DNA of 64,000 nt from Isoetes taiwanensis. Lineage: Eukaryota; Streptophyta; Lycopodiopsida; Isoetales; Isoetaceae. Every line of letters begins with the position of its first letter. Positions within the stretch are counted from its first letter, which is position 1. This document shows positions 34,830 to 47,300 of the stretch, piece after piece. The notes below the pieces were generated by a model. That model made no database searches. It was not told the DNA's origin and saw only the letters and a program-made list of their open reading frames with translations. The stretch spans positions 1,548,001-1,612,000 of the forward strand of contig JAJEKV010000078.1 in assembly GCA_021234155.1 (NCBI GenBank), given 5' to 3'. The position numbers were made by a program, and so were the translations under genes.

Positions 34830-35860
34830 ATTAAGAATGTTACTGTAAAACAGAGAAGAAATCAGTTGTCAAGTTATTTGCAACGGTTATCTATCTTTTA
34901 AATATATCTTAAGTTAAAAAGGGCGGTTGTTATGTATATTATATGTGCATCTTCGTCAAGGTATTTCCGTTTTAAGATGTTGAATTTCTAAGTTTAAGAT
35001 GCTGAATTTCTAAGATAATATGCATTTCCAGTTTGGTTTCGAGGGCTGCAATATGTTAGGTGCAGCAAATTCAGTTTGTGCTTGAGGTTTTGAGAAAGTG
35101 CTCTGGGAAGCATGGCGGGTGGTAACTTTAAGTTGCTTTTTGAGGCATTGAACTGGTGTATGTGACACTTCCAGGATAGCTGGTTTGTTATGGTACATTT
35201 GCATGGCTAAATTGTCATAGATAGGGATGACTGGTGGGGCTTAAGTACAAGTTATAGAGGTGCTATTATTTATTCTTAGCTTGTAGAGCATGCATGCAGG
35301 TTGTGCTGCCAGGACAATGCAAAATTTGAAGCTCTTATGCTAGGAAGGTGATGCATGCATATTTGAGGATTGGGCGATTCCCAATCATATAGGTAAAGGA
35401 TGATAATCTGAAAAGCTGGAATGAAGATAATCTGGATTGAAGATAATGCATGATGGGAAGTATTTCAAACTCAAACCATTGGATTTATTTTGATAAATAA
35501 ATTTGTTATGTGAAAAATAACTCAAAATATAGAATGATCTTCCATTTGAACTTGGAGTAATACTCTTTACTTTGCTAAGTAATTCCATCATGATTAACGT
35601 TATCATTACTGGTGCAATTATTTTTTTACATTTTATTCGTTTGTTGTTTATGCGTGATGCAACCATAGACTCAAATAAAACCAATTTTGCATGTATGAAA
35701 AAAGAAAACATCTAGAACATAGATACGTGAAAAAGAAAAGAAAATCCATTAATGAAGAAACAAAATGACAATAATTGAAGGTAGAATTGCCACAAGGCAG
35801 ATTGATGATTTGGACACAATGGATTTGATAATGGATTTGATGTAGATGTCACAAAAAGAT
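34830..35860. other. Interior of CACTA segment, no gene recognised
   Basis: AT-rich. A short duplication, gttgaatttctaagtttaag / gctgaatttctaag, lies near 34,980-35,013. No domains. Confidence 0.5.
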
Positions 35861-35867
35861 CTAAATC

Positions 35868-36400
35868 TAGACACAATTTTGTTACTCACATATTACAAGA
35901 ATGAAACTAAAACGTTTGAATATAGACACAATTTTGTTACTCAAATATTACAAGAATGAAATTAATTTGTCTTTAACTATATAACTAATGGTCACAATCA
36001 TGCTATAAATTGCATAACAAACTGATACAAAGCATGTTATTAGAAAGTTACAAATATAATACAAAGTTACAAATATAATACAAAGGATGTCAATATAGTG
36101 TAACAATTTAGTTGCATAGTCAAGACTAATACGATAGAAAATATGATGCAACTATTGAATAATTTCGATATAAGCTCGACACAAACATGCCATGCAATTG
36201 CCACAAATGTAGTCATTGTGTCATTTTTACGTTATGTAGCCGTGCCGCAATACCTGACGCAAAAGTTGACGCCCATGCGACATCAAAGTATAGAACTTTT
36301 AGCGTCAACTTTGTGACATTTAGTGGGCCTGTGAGAATACAGATAGCGTCATTTTACTTGACGCTATACCCGACGAAAAATGCCATATTCTGTTGTAGTG
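35868..36400 (-). repeat. CACTA right sub-terminal repeat region
   Basis: A 55-bp tandem duplication (tagacacaattttgttactc at 35,868 and 35,923), a 19-bp duplication (agttacaaatataatacaa, 36,047-36,084), then a dense run of tgacgc, gcgtca and gtgtca motifs from about 36,215 to the terminal tgttgtagtg at 36,400. Confidence 0.7.
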
Positions 36401-36403
36401 TCT

Positions 36404-37084
36404 CCCTCTCTCCCTCCCCATCCCTCGCTCCTTGTGATTTTGATTTTGGTCTCTGATTAATTAATTTTAGCGCTTGGCTCCCCCCGTTACAAAGCTTAGC
36501 TTTTGTTACCCTGCTAACACGTTTTTTAGACCTTAAGATCATGGATTGTTTTTCATAGCCCACTAATATAACATCCTTTTGAACCTTGTTTAAACACAAT
36601 CCATTATGTTGCGCCCCCTAACATAGCATCTTTTATATGAACCTAGTTTGATACCATTTGTTAGATTAACCATAAACATAATGTTTTCTTGTAAGTTTTT
36701 TCACAACCTTTTGTAGAAGTTTTTCTCGTAGGTTATTACCTATGTTTCTATGACATGATCTCTAGAGTGCATTTTAGAAAGTCTTATATTGCGCAGGTTG
36801 GTTCCTTTGTTTTTTCTATCATAATTCCTTTGGGGATTGTTCCCTTTTTCTCTCTTCTTCGAGGTTGATCTTCTAAGAAAAAAATTAGTTTTATAGTTCT
36901 TGAGTCTCAGTGGCGACGGAGGAGCGAATCACGTAATGTGGTCTTAGATGTTCTTTTGATCATTGGGCATATTTTTATTATGTTTCTTAAGGTGCCATGT
37001 CAAAGGTTCTTTATGATGTATCATACCTAACATGGCATTTTATCTTGTTCTCCTCTACATCCTCTAAGGCTCCATCCCTGTTCT
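36404..37084. other. Flank of the CACTA element, no gene seen
   Basis: Only short frames without recognisable content. Confidence 0.5.
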
Positions 37085-39840
37085 TTTTTTTTTTTGAAGA
37101 ACTCTGTCATCAATATATTAAAAGAATAGTAATGTTACAAAGCAAGTGAGGAGGAAGGAGAACTGCCCCAAAGAGACAACCATACCTCGACACTCCACAA
37201 CAAACTCACAGAAAAACTGCAACTCTACTGCTGTACAAACTGACCATCACCATCTACAACACCCAAGAAGTCTTGCCAAATGGCAAACTTCCGCTCTAGT
37301 AATCCCGAGAAGACCAGAAAACTTTGAAATAGCTTGTACATGAGTCGAGGAATCGAGAGGCTACAGTCGCTGAATCCCCGAAGATCCACAACCGCCGCCT
37401 TCCAAATCACCACCAACCAAGCCACGCGACGGATGCAAGGCTTGCCGCCGCAAGAGCGCCAAGCACCAGGGATACACATGAAGCGGCAAATCGGCGGCTA
37501 GTCAATCTCACCTAAAACGAGAGCCTGACCCAATCCCAGGCAGCAAAGAGGGCATAAAACCGCATAATGCTCCACGCCTCACGATGAACGCCACAACAAG
37601 GGCGGAGAGGGCTCACACCCGCCTAAACCGACTCAAGGGCATTCACCCCGATACAACGGTGCACCACCGCCACGTAGCACCCTAACCTTCGGTGGGGGGA
37701 AGTGAGCTCCATGTCCACGCCCAAACCGAAATACCATCGAGAACCCTAAGTCGCAGAGACCACTTGCCTAAAAGGGGCGAGTGTCATGAATAGCCGCACC
37801 CTTTAACAAGACCGCACAAAAACAAGAAGACACAACATCCCGATGAACCTTCTAAACCTGCACCACCACATCATCATGAAGGACTATAGGTATGTGTAGC
37901 GGAATACTCCCACCACTTGTTCCCGTGATAGCCCTGGTCACGCCCTCATGCGAAAGTGAACTCGAAAGAACTCCCCACCTAAGCCAGTCACCACCCCAAT
38001 ACCAATCCTCCAAGGTGAGCACAACAGCTTCGCCTCCAACGAGCCTCAAGGCCCCGAAAGCATGCACATGGCGACCAAGGGCAAGTGCGCCAGGGGTAGA
38101 GGAACCCACAAGAAAGGAGAAGAAGTGGTGATAAACCGAGGCATAATCTAGCCGGAAGAGCACACGCACATGATCCCAAGCCCGCAACACCCTCGCGGAG
38201 AGAAAAGGGGATGCATGTGGGAAAGGCCGAGACCATATAACCGCGTACGTGGCAACTCCACATGCACGACGGCTTTCCCAAATGCCACACAATGGCGAAG
38301 AGACTCGCAACAACAACGTTGTACCAGAGAAGATGCTCCATCCTGCAGAGTGCTCCAAACAAACTTGGAGACCAACACCTTACTATGCAGGCAAATCCGA
38401 ATGGCCAAGCCCCCATCCTCCCCCCGGCGAGACACTTCCACCAAGCCACTTTAACAACCGCCCCTTCATCATCCTCGCCCCACACAAAATTTTGAACAAT
38501 CTTATCCAAAGCCCATATCTTACCCTCGAGAGCTAACATCGCATATGTTTGTATACACATGAGTGCTACAAAGTCTTGACTTGGCAATAGTGATCCTACC
38601 CGCCATGGACAACTTGCTACCCTTCCACCAATTGAGGTGTTTTGCAACCCCCTGCAAATCTCATCCCACACCCTCCCCATGGAAACATCCCTCCAAAGGG
38701 AATACCCAACAGACTTAGTACACACATTACCCGAAGCACCTTCCAAGGGAATAGAGCCAAACAAGGGGAGGCGGAGTCACCGGGGCCCATAATGCGGAGC
38801 ATTTACCCCAATTCGGAAGAATGCCCGAGGCCAAGGAGAAAGTATCCAAAGAAACCCTTCACATTCCGCATTCCTCTTTCGCCACCAAGAAGAGGGAAAG
38901 TGTCATCGGGCGAATCGGTTAATAATCTGGCTGGCTACCATCCCCGCATCCCAAGCCCATCCACCACCCCTCCTCCACTGCAGAAAAACAATCGAGACAA
39001 TTTCCTCGCCACAATCGAATCTAAAAACGGCCAAAAGGGCACCCCGACGCACCCCTCTCCGCTTAAGGAGAAAAAGGCGTAGGGTTCACCTCGCACACCA
39101 CCGTAGTCTGCGTGGCCGACCTATGCAGCTTCATGGATCGCTCTGCTGCCTAACGCTAACATCATGGCGCATAAGAACTCCCCAACGGACACTATCGTAA
39201 GCTTTGGTAAAGTCAAGCTTAAGATAGGCAATGCCTTGACCTGTTCTGGCCCAATAAAGGCCCTCATAAGCTGCGGCAACATTAGTCAAAATGTTCCTCC
39301 CAAGAACAAACCCAGACTGCACCTTACTAATGGAAGAAGTCAACACCGGCTTCAACTTCTCTGCCAGGGCTTTCGTAATAATCTTGTACACAGAGGACAA
39401 CAAGGAGATAGGCCTCCAATCATTAATGGTAGAAGGTCGCTTAACCTTAATGCATGCGGTATTCAAGATCCTATCCATTTGAGAAGATTGCAGCAACTCA
39501 AGATACACCTGGTACACAGACTCACCAGCCCACTCCCAATAAGTCTGAAAGAACTCCACAGGGATGCCATCCAGCCTAGGACATTTATCCTTGGCCATGC
39601 ACATACATGCCTCTGCTAAATCCTCTCTGGAGAGCTCCTGCTCCAAGCTCTCACTTATTGGTGAGGCGGGAATAGGTGGCTTAACAGCCCCAAAACAAGC
39701 TCCTGCATCTACTGCTCATAGGGAAGAGTGCGCTGTGCAAAAAACCCTGAGAAATGAGCATGCACATACCTCTGCAAATCAGCGGGATCCTCCAAAGTCC
39801 GGCCATCAGGCAAAGCAAGGGAATCAGTTCTTCTATTCTG
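37085..39840 (-). mobile_element. Decayed L1-type LINE with reverse transcriptase
   Basis: On the minus strand: an endonuclease-RT spacer at about 39,700-39,835 (ALPDGRTLEDPADLQRYVHA, HFSGFFAQRTLP); an RT frame 39,646-39,131 with KDKCPRLDGIPVEFFQTYW, NDWRPISLLSSVYKIITKAL, VQSGFVLGRNIL and YLKLDFTKAYDSVRW; then the thumb and C-terminal part in broken frames, with QNFVWGEDDEGAVVKVAWWK near 38,440-38,500 and GGLAIRICLHSKVLVSKFVW near 38,355-38,420. The 3' end is an A-rich tail (T tract at 37,085-37,098 on the plus strand). The FTKAYDSV segment corresponds to the first catalytic aspartate; the YADD box was not found intact. Endonuclease and ORF1 are missing, so the copy is 5'-truncated. Confidence 0.88.
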
Positions 39841-41439
39841 TGCATAGTTTTTCCTGTTTCCTTTTACCAGTATCTGATGTTGTTTTTATACTTCTTCACT
39901 GAGAGACTGAGCAGAGCATGGATGTCTGAGAGCTCAACCAGTTCTGCAGGTCCCACATAAAAAACAAAGAGGTATGATTTGATTTGTTCTTAGAATTTTT
40001 GGATTTGGATGCTTGGCGGTCCGACATTCCAACTTAATTTTATATATGCTGGCATTAATTCTTAGTAGTCAAGCGCCATGCAATGGATACTTTGTCCGTA
40101 TCGTATCATTTCAGCCGATGGATCTTTTGTCGAGAATGTTTCTCTTAAACTAATGCTTGATCATCCTCCGGAAATGCATCAAAATGCTAAAGTATTTCGT
40201 TGTTGTAAAATGCAAGACCAACAACTTGGAGGCGTGTTTTATATATGTTTGAAATTTGAGTAGTTATTTTGCTGGCATTTGATTACTTATTTTGCATAGT
40301 GATGGGCAAATATTTCTCATGGTGAAAGCAAAAATCTGAAAGTAAGCATTGCAAAATGAGACTGCAGATCAGGAAGCCCCATTTTAAAATCAAAGACCCC
40401 TCTTATTTGACTCATTTACCTTTTATGCTGTGGAAGGTAAGGGTTTGGTCATTTCAAGTCAGTTTTTAGTCTTTTGAAGCGAAGTTTCTTATCGTTAATG
40501 GGGTTCTTGGTATTTCAGGGATAATTCAAGAACATTGTGTATGACATTGGTGTACAAGGTAAGGGAACTAGGAGATGCACCGGATTTACTTTTAGGTGAT
40601 GTGTAGGAAGTAGATGGGAATAGATGTATTTTGCTCTTTGAAAGATCCTTCAACCAAAATAGATTTTGTTCAAGCAAAATGATGACAAGTATATTATGGA
40701 AACTAGAGTTACACTCAAGATGCTCTTAGTTGTTGCAGCCAATTAGGAAGTGTTTCTAAATGGATTATTGTTTTTAGTTTCTTCTCTCGCGTATTTTACT
40801 TATGCTTTGCTTGGGATATGGCTGGATAAGTGTGTACTGACATCTCAGGTTCTCTCCGATCAAGTACTGGGATCAAACATTAGTTTAAAATTTGCTTAAA
40901 GTTGTATAGGATAAAATATACTATCATTAATGCATGCTAATATGTTGCAAGATTTGCAATGATGCAATCTGTCAAGTTCTGCATGTTCCTTTCCCTGTTA
41001 TGGTAAGCAGTAATGGAAGACCAAGCAAATTGACTTGGATCTAAGTTGGCTATGCAAAGTTGCAGCGTTTTGGCAGATTCAAATTTTGGCTCTGCAAAGT
41101 CGCGACATCTTAGGTTTTGTTCATTTTTTAGCTATTGATCATGTTTCTTTCTCATTCCTTGGCGATCCCTGATGGTTTTTTGCAGCTGCAGCTTAGCATA
41201 TTAGAAGGTTCTTTGCAGAGGTATGCTGAAGAAGTCAAAACCCCTACTTTTGTACAAATTATGGATTTAGACTTTTGAATCTTTAAAATTCCTGCACTTT
41301 TGAATCTTCAATTTTTAGAGAAAATCATTGGTGAGAACAAAACTATTTGGGGTTTTTTTTTGCTTGGTCGAAAGCGGTTGATATGCATTGGATCCATGCA
41401 TTAGATTCCGACATTCCATAGCCTTGACACAAACATATT
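39841..41439. other. Intergenic DNA, no gene recognised
   Basis: A 61-codon frame at 40,078-40,263 contains a Cys/Gln-rich end but no recognised domain. No other structure is seen. Confidence 0.4.
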
Positions 41440-42635
41440 CTAGATGTATTATGTGGTTTTGTGAAGAAAAAGCATGAGGGTAAATCCCGATAAATCAAAG
41501 ATTATGGTACTAGGGGCCGAGATTCCAACAGAATTTTATGTAGATGGTGCTCCACTTGAACAGGTCACTAATTATAAGTATTTAGGAATCAAGTATCAAA
41601 TAACTATAAGTGGACATTGGCAGCCCGTAGGCGTGCATCGGTGGTCTCGAGCATTTCTGATTATGATGAACCAAATTAAAAAGTAACAATTTTGAACATT
41701 GGCGGCAAGAAACTCTTTTTGGGATCCAAGTTAACGATGGTTCTTTATGGCAGCCGGTTTGGGGGCGGGCTTGTCTTTAAAGGGGTGGCGATATAGAAAA
41801 GATTCAAAAAGATTTTTGATAGGTGAGTTGGGAGTCAAGGTGCAAACTCCTTCTTGCGATGATCTTTGGCTGAAACAAGTCTGCTACCTCTTGAGGTAGA
41901 GGCATTGTCTTGAGAACCATTTCATTTGTTAACAGAATTCTAGATATGGACAACGACAGGTTACCTTACCAAGCTCTTATGCATAGCACAAAAGGTTGGT
42001 ATGCGTCATCAAGAGATGGGCAAGGAAATGGCTTGGTGATGACAATTGGCCGTTATCCCAAAAAATTTGAAGAAATACATGATTATGTGGTACGCGAGGC
42101 GATCCATAAACTTTGGCCGAGTAGGCGATGATAAGGATGTGAAAAGAAGTTTTACTTGGCTAATCTAAACGATCGACCAGTATAAAGAGCGTACTTATCT
42201 ACTCTAACATTAGCGGGGAAGAAAGCGCATGCTTATTTCGCAAATGAGATTATCATCTCATAACTTGAGAATTGAGACTGGCAGGTGGGATGAAACACCC
42301 CATAAGGAGCGGTTTTGTCCAAGTTGCTTAGAACCAGCCATTGAAGATGAAGAACACACACTTTTGAAATGCCTGACATATGAGCAGTGGGGCTCGTTAT
42401 GGCATTATAGCCTTAACACTTGGTGAACTTTTTCTTCTGCCTGCTCATACTTTGTATTCATATTTTAGAGATCTGTTGAAAGAAAGAGAAGACATAATTG
42501 AGCTTTTTACTCTTATGAGTAATTTTGATATTGAAGGCGCTCTGAATTAAGTGCCAAAGTACTAAAGTACTAATTTGTATCTTTTTTGCCATAATAAATG
42601 GCTTGATAAATAAATAAATAAATAAATAAAATATA
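41440..42635 (+). mobile_element. Decayed LINE, RT 3' part with simple-repeat tail
   Basis: The frame at 41,474 reads MRVNPDKSKIMVLGAE and APLEQVTNYKYLGIKYQ, the conserved segment just after the LINE RT palm (NxxKTKxM...YKYLG). Later pieces include an INRILDMDNDRLPYQAL-like stretch (41,925-41,980) and, at 42,229-42,426, LRIETGRWDETPHKERFCPS, CL, and EDEEHTLLKC, the C-terminal zinc-binding motif. The end is marked by a cataataaatggcttgataa sequence followed by (aaat)n to about 42,635, the kind of short-repeat tail seen on several LINE families. The upstream RT and endonuclease are absent. Confidence 0.85.
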
Positions 42636-44535
42636 ACACTTTTACTTACTGTTGAGGAAGAAAATGTGGAATGTACGGTGTGACAACTGAGAAGGTAATA
42701 CTATTTAATTTATTTTTCTGTTTGTGAGTTGCAGATTTAAATGGTATGAATAGAATAGAATATATGATGTGTGTTATGTATAAGTAGAGAAGTACATGAC
42801 AAGATTCTCATGGTGGATGTACTACCTTTGAGTACTTTGTTGTGGGGCATACCATGGCAAATTATTGGGGCAAGAGTATAAGATATAAGATATATGTCTC
42901 CTTCTGTTTATGTTTAATTGCATACATTTTTAGACTCGTTATGCACGTATCAATTTCTTGCATCTTGAACGTTTACCTGGTGCATGCTAGAATTATAGAG
43001 AACTTAGACACCATGCACATCTTTTACAATATATGTAGATAATTGAACTGGATATATGTTTTGAAGTATAGGACAAAGCTAATCTATGTTTCTAATGCAG
43101 ACGAGTGCTGGAATCATCTTCGAGTGACATTGCGAGATCAATCAGTCATACGTGTTTTATGTGGTAAGTTAATATATGGATGTGGCCATTTGCAACCCAT
43201 TTGCTTTTCTGTGGCTAACTGCATAAGCTATTTATTTCTTTTCTCTTTCTATCCACGAGATTGTCTCCAAGGCCTACATTATAATGAAGGTGCTATCATT
43301 GTTCTGCCCTCATGGAAGGTGCAGTTTGGATAACTTAGTGTTTCTACTAGAGTTTAGCTTAGTATACTTTGTTACCTGCCTCATTTAACAACGCTTTTGT
43401 TACATGCTGCACTTTAACTAGGCATTCATTTAAGCTTTCTTCCTGCTGCTGCACATGCATGCAGTACAGGTTCAAACATGCTATTTTTTTGCATCCGTCA
43501 TGTGATACATTCACTTCATTTGATTTTCATGTTCTACGAGAATTTCTAGAGTGTATCCATCGTAGTAATCAGCATGAATCCTTCATGCTAGTTGTTCTGC
43601 TATCACCAAATATAGCAAAGTCATTATTATTATATAGCAAAGTCATGCAAATTTCTCAGTGGTTGTGTTGACAGTTGAAGATTTGGATTGAATGATTGTG
43701 TTGATAGTAGAAGATTTGTCTCTAACAGTGAGTTATCTGATGCATGTGCAGATATTGGGAAAACTTGGTGCATAGTAACAGGTTTAGAATCTTCCAACTT
43801 TGATGCTTTTCTTCATCTCATGGACCTATTAAGCTGCAATTGCAGTTCAATGATATGGCAGTGCACAATAAATAGCTGAGGTACATTCCATGCAGAGCTT
43901 GATTTGAATAGGAAAAAGGCACTTGACTTAAAAATGGATGGGCGTATCATCCTAAATTGTTTTCTTGGGTTGCTCTCTGTATTGTGTACCTCAGAAATAC
44001 TCCTCATGCCATAATCTCCAGTTCATTGTTACAAATTGGATGATAGAATACCGTGTGTGGTGTAATATAGGTTGCTTTTTGCAAGGTGACGCCCTCTAAT
44101 TATATGCATTGTTTATTTGACATTTTAAATAGAAATACCTGTCATCTCTTGGTATATTAGCATTTTGTGTTGCAGCTTGCATTGATTGTTTGAAGTTTTT
44201 ACATGTCCCCTTCATAATTACACTCAATAATCTTTGTTGGGATTTCATTTACGTCCCCCAGGATAAAATACATGTTTCTGTTTTTTCCTTCATAAGCAAA
44301 CTTGGAATGAGTTGAGAGGGAGCATGTTTTGCACCACTCTTTCTATTGAAGTGTTTATGCACATAGGACATGGTAAAAATAATGACATATCATTGACCCA
44401 TCACATAGGTTCAAAATTTTGTTTGTAGATGTGATTTCTAAGTAGTTTAACTAGACACATGTCCTATAGAGCATATGGAAGAGACCTTCGTAGGGTGTCA
44501 TTCATATACATATTCAATATTCTATAGTTCGTACA
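42636..44535. other. Intergenic or intronic DNA with one exon-like segment
   Basis: Apart from the exon-like stretch at 43,101-43,163 there are only short frames. I see no domain that would identify a gene. Confidence 0.35.
43101..43163 (+). other. Possible 63-bp exon, gene unknown
   Basis: Bounded by tctaatgcag on the left and gtaagtt on the right, both good plant splice sites. One frame reads ECWNHLRVTLRDQSVIRVLC without stops. No neighbouring exon could be joined with confidence, so it may be a chance arrangement. Confidence 0.2.
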
Positions 44536-44576
44536 AGAAATTTATCGCGGCGGCCAAGGCCGCCGCGAACATTTCT
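44536..44576. repeat. GC-rich palindrome in AT-rich DNA
   Basis: cgcggcggcc-aa-ggccgccgcg is a perfect 10-bp inverted repeat with a 2-bp centre, and flanking agaaat/atttct extends the symmetry to 41 bp. It looks like two transposon termini fused head to head or a small hairpin insertion. Confidence 0.85.
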
Positions 44577-45294
44577 CTTTCCTCACTCCTATGTGTGGGA
44601 TGGTCTAGTTCATTAGTTGCAATATAACAATAAAGAATTAGAGACAAAGGCACTTTTAATGACGGAATCAAAAGTAAGGTCATTGGGGCATGGTTAGGTT
44701 ACTGAATATGTTAAAGGGTCCATAAAAAGATGCATCTATCCAAATATAAAAACGAACACTTCACAAACTAGAAATTCACCAGATTAAAAGAAGAAATGCA
44801 GTTGCATATTACGCTACACAAACTTTTGATGGTCGCTAATGTCGACAACGAATCAAGACTAAAGAAGGCTTTTATCAAGGGCAAACTTGATTTTTTTCTT
44901 TCTTTATGTAATGCAAGGCCTATTCATGCTAAGCATAACATGCTTCCCTTCCTTATTGCCACCCTTATGCATCTTGTTAAGGAAAACAAACATGTTGTAA
45001 ACGCCCATCATGTTAGGGTAACAATAAAGGACAACAGTAGAGCATGTTCAACTCGTTCAACAACCAACTATTGAAAAATTCAGCAATAAACTAAGTTGGA
45101 AAACATATCTAGATTTTAACATTTGATTCTAATTATGGATAGCCTTGCAAGATCGCACGATGCTATGTCCAAGGACAAAATTCATTCAAATTCTTAAGCA
45201 AGAACATAATTTATGAAAAGGCTCTAGGTTAGAATTATCAAGGCTTCAAGTGTCACATGTTCCTTCACTATTTCAGTCTCCATTTCTATAATGT
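44577..45294. other. Intergenic DNA, no gene recognised
   Basis: A 92-codon frame at 44,796-45,074 has no recognisable domain. Confidence 0.4.
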
Positions 45295-45707
45295 ATTGGT
45301 GAGAAAATTTGACATCCACACATCATTTGTTTTAGGATTTAGCCATCTTACCACATTTTCAACTGGATTTCTGAGAGCATTTGTAAACCCTTGGTAGTCA
45401 TTTATATCCACCTCCATCTATATTAATTTTTTCTTGTTCCAACGATGGACTGTGTTAAAGCATCAACTTGTTTACACGTTTGCAACAACGCTGGCTTGTC
45501 AGATGACATGTGTTAAAGCATTGAACTGTATAGGAGGACGGAATCAAATAACTGTTTAAGTTGGTCATAGAGCACCGTCAACTGCTTTGTGAGGACTAGA
45601 TGCACTTTATTAACATTATTTAACAAAACAACAAGGATAGAAAGCCAGTATGTTCGGGTTTTATAATAGAGGAAGAATGCACCAATAACTTCTGCTCAAG
45701 CAATCAA
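45295..45707 (+). repeat. 0.4-kb direct repeat, copy 1
   Basis: Starts attggtgagaaaatttgaca and ends tctgctcaagcaatcaa; aligns almost base for base with 47,976-48,415. It lacks a ~27-bp stretch (tctttgcattactaatt and following) present in copy 2 after cccttggta. No coding content is recognised. Confidence 0.92.
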
Positions 45708-45805
45708 CCCCTTTTTTTATCGTGTACCAGCTTCTTGTAAGGCGTTTTGGATGCTGTTGTGCTGGAGCCTCGATCTCTTCTTTGAACCTCATGTGAGAAG
45801 CTTTT

Positions 45806-45887
45806 CAATCAATATGTATCAGACATTTGGGGAGGCATTTGTGCTCAATCATTATGTATCAGATATTTGGGGAGGCATTTGTGCATG
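45806..45887 (+). repeat. 40-bp tandem duplication
   Basis: caatcaatatgtatcagaca then tttggggaggcatttgtgct is followed by caatcattatgtatcagata then tttggggaggcatttgtgc. Confidence 0.9.
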
Positions 45888-46191
45888 GCATTCTCTTCAG
45901 GGGAGCAAAGTGCATGCAGGAGGATGATTTTCAGTATCTTGATCCCCCTGTTCTATCGTAGAGATGCCATAGGGGTTACATGGGGTTGCTAGCTTAAACT
46001 TATTCTTTACCTCATTTTTCTTTGCACATGAAACCCAGAAAACCTCTCTCTGTCATCTCCAGGTATTCAACGAGGTCAGGCCTCCTAATCCAAAAAGATG
46101 GGACAAAACAATTGGTTAACAGGTTTTAGCAGCGAACCATTCCGCATCATTGGCTCCACCTATTCTCTTCTTAATTAAAATACCTTATAGA

Positions 46192-46845
46192 CAATGTTGT
46201 CCCAAACGTTTTGTGCATTATGTAAAAATAATATGCATCACGTTTTTACAAGTATGTATCAATACAAACGTATTTTACAAAAACTTTTTTTCTCTTCTTC
46301 TTTTTTTTTTTTTTTTTTTTTTTTTTGTTGTGTGTGAAGGGCAGCCCAAAACCCATTCTTTTGCAACATAAAATCATGAAAGTAGCATCTAAATTCATTT
46401 TGGGCACCCTAATCAATAAACTATTTCGTTTTTGGGCAAAAGCTTTAAGTAGATGAACAACAATCAGAAATCTACCTCCTTGATGAGCCTATTATTTGCC
46501 TATCTGTGGAGGATGCTATCCAAATCATTGTGAGGTGGCTAAGAAGCATTCAAGGAAGCAAGCAAGACAACCGAACATGATTTGGAGTCTTCACCTTGTC
46601 ATCTCAGGCCATGATCATCTACTCCGTCCGAGCGGCGTTTAGGGCAACAGAGAAACGTATGAATGGAAGAAAAAAGAAGACTTACCTAAGATATTAACAA
46701 ATATAATATGTTATATTAAAAAAAAAAGCAAGGATAAAAAAACTACTAAATTTTTGACCAAGGTTTTTATCATACATACGTATAATACGTTTGTATCGAA
46801 AAATACGTTTGGTATATGTAAAATATGCGTATTTATACAACACTG
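46192..46845. mobile_element. hAT-like non-autonomous element with 8-bp target duplication
   Basis: The ends are caatgttgt (46,192) and acaacactg (46,845). Inverse similarity continues inwards: caatacaaacgtatttta on the left (46,260-46,277) against ataatacgtttgtatcg on the right (46,782-46,798). The 8 bp cttataga lies directly outside both ends (46,184-46,191 and 46,846-46,853), matching the 8-bp duplication made by hAT transposases. The interior is non-coding and includes a T tract at about 46,300-46,326, so the element needs a transposase supplied elsewhere. Confidence 0.92.
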
Positions 46846-47102
46846 CTTATAGACCTGACTGAACACTATAAAGATGCTATAGTCCATAATTTGCTGTCAT
46901 TTTTATCAAGCCAAAATTTTAATATGAAATCTTGTATGAAGTTGCATTTGCCCATTTTCCGTCCCAAAATTAAGACCAATTTTAGTGCGATCTTTGACTA
47001 AAAATATTTCCAGAGGAACAAATGTCAACCATCTCCATGTTCTAAAACAATTCATAATTTAGAATCTCAATGGAGGCGATCTTTTAAGCATTTACATTTA
47101 CA

Positions 47103-47300
47103 TGTTTGATCCCATGTCTAGGAAATAAAAGATAGACTCAAACATTTTTATACATGTTGATAGACCCATCCATGGTTAGGAAATAAAAAGATAGACTCAA
47201 ATCTTTTTGTATACATTAATAGGCTGATCAATGGATAGGAAATAAAGATAGATTCAACTATTTTTATACACATCGATCGATGACTATAGACTCATCCTGT
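47103..47300 (+). repeat. Three-copy tandem repeat (~60 bp)
   Basis: taggaaataaa-agatagactcaa followed by tttttatacat-ttgatagac-catc-atgg repeats at about 47,117, 47,179 and 47,236 with moderate divergence. Confidence 0.85.

Larger units (their letters stand above)
25551..36400. mobile_element. CACTA (En/Spm-like) element, non-autonomous, ~10.85 kb
   Basis: The left end is cactacaagaggatagggtt (25,551); the right end is the inverse type, atattctgttgtagtg, ending at 36,400. TCT lies immediately outside both ends (25,548-25,550 and 36,401-36,403), the 3-bp duplication expected for CACTA elements. Both sub-terminal regions are dense in short gcgtca/tgacgc and gtgtca/tgacac motifs in both orientations, a hallmark of the superfamily. 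No transposase frame is visible inside. Contents: a GC-rich LINE 5' portion (26,380-28,640), SINE pieces (28,664-28,935), a broken PPR gene (32,600-33,640) and a foldback element (34,382-34,829). Alternatively the two ends could belong to different decayed elements that share TCT by chance. Confidence 0.68.

Noticed and set aside
37852-38764. Long minus-strand frames (168 and 258 codons) as cellular genes
   Set aside because: Their content (QNFVWGEDDEG, GGLAIRICLHSKVLVSKFVW) and position after an RT frame show they are the C-terminal part of a LINE.
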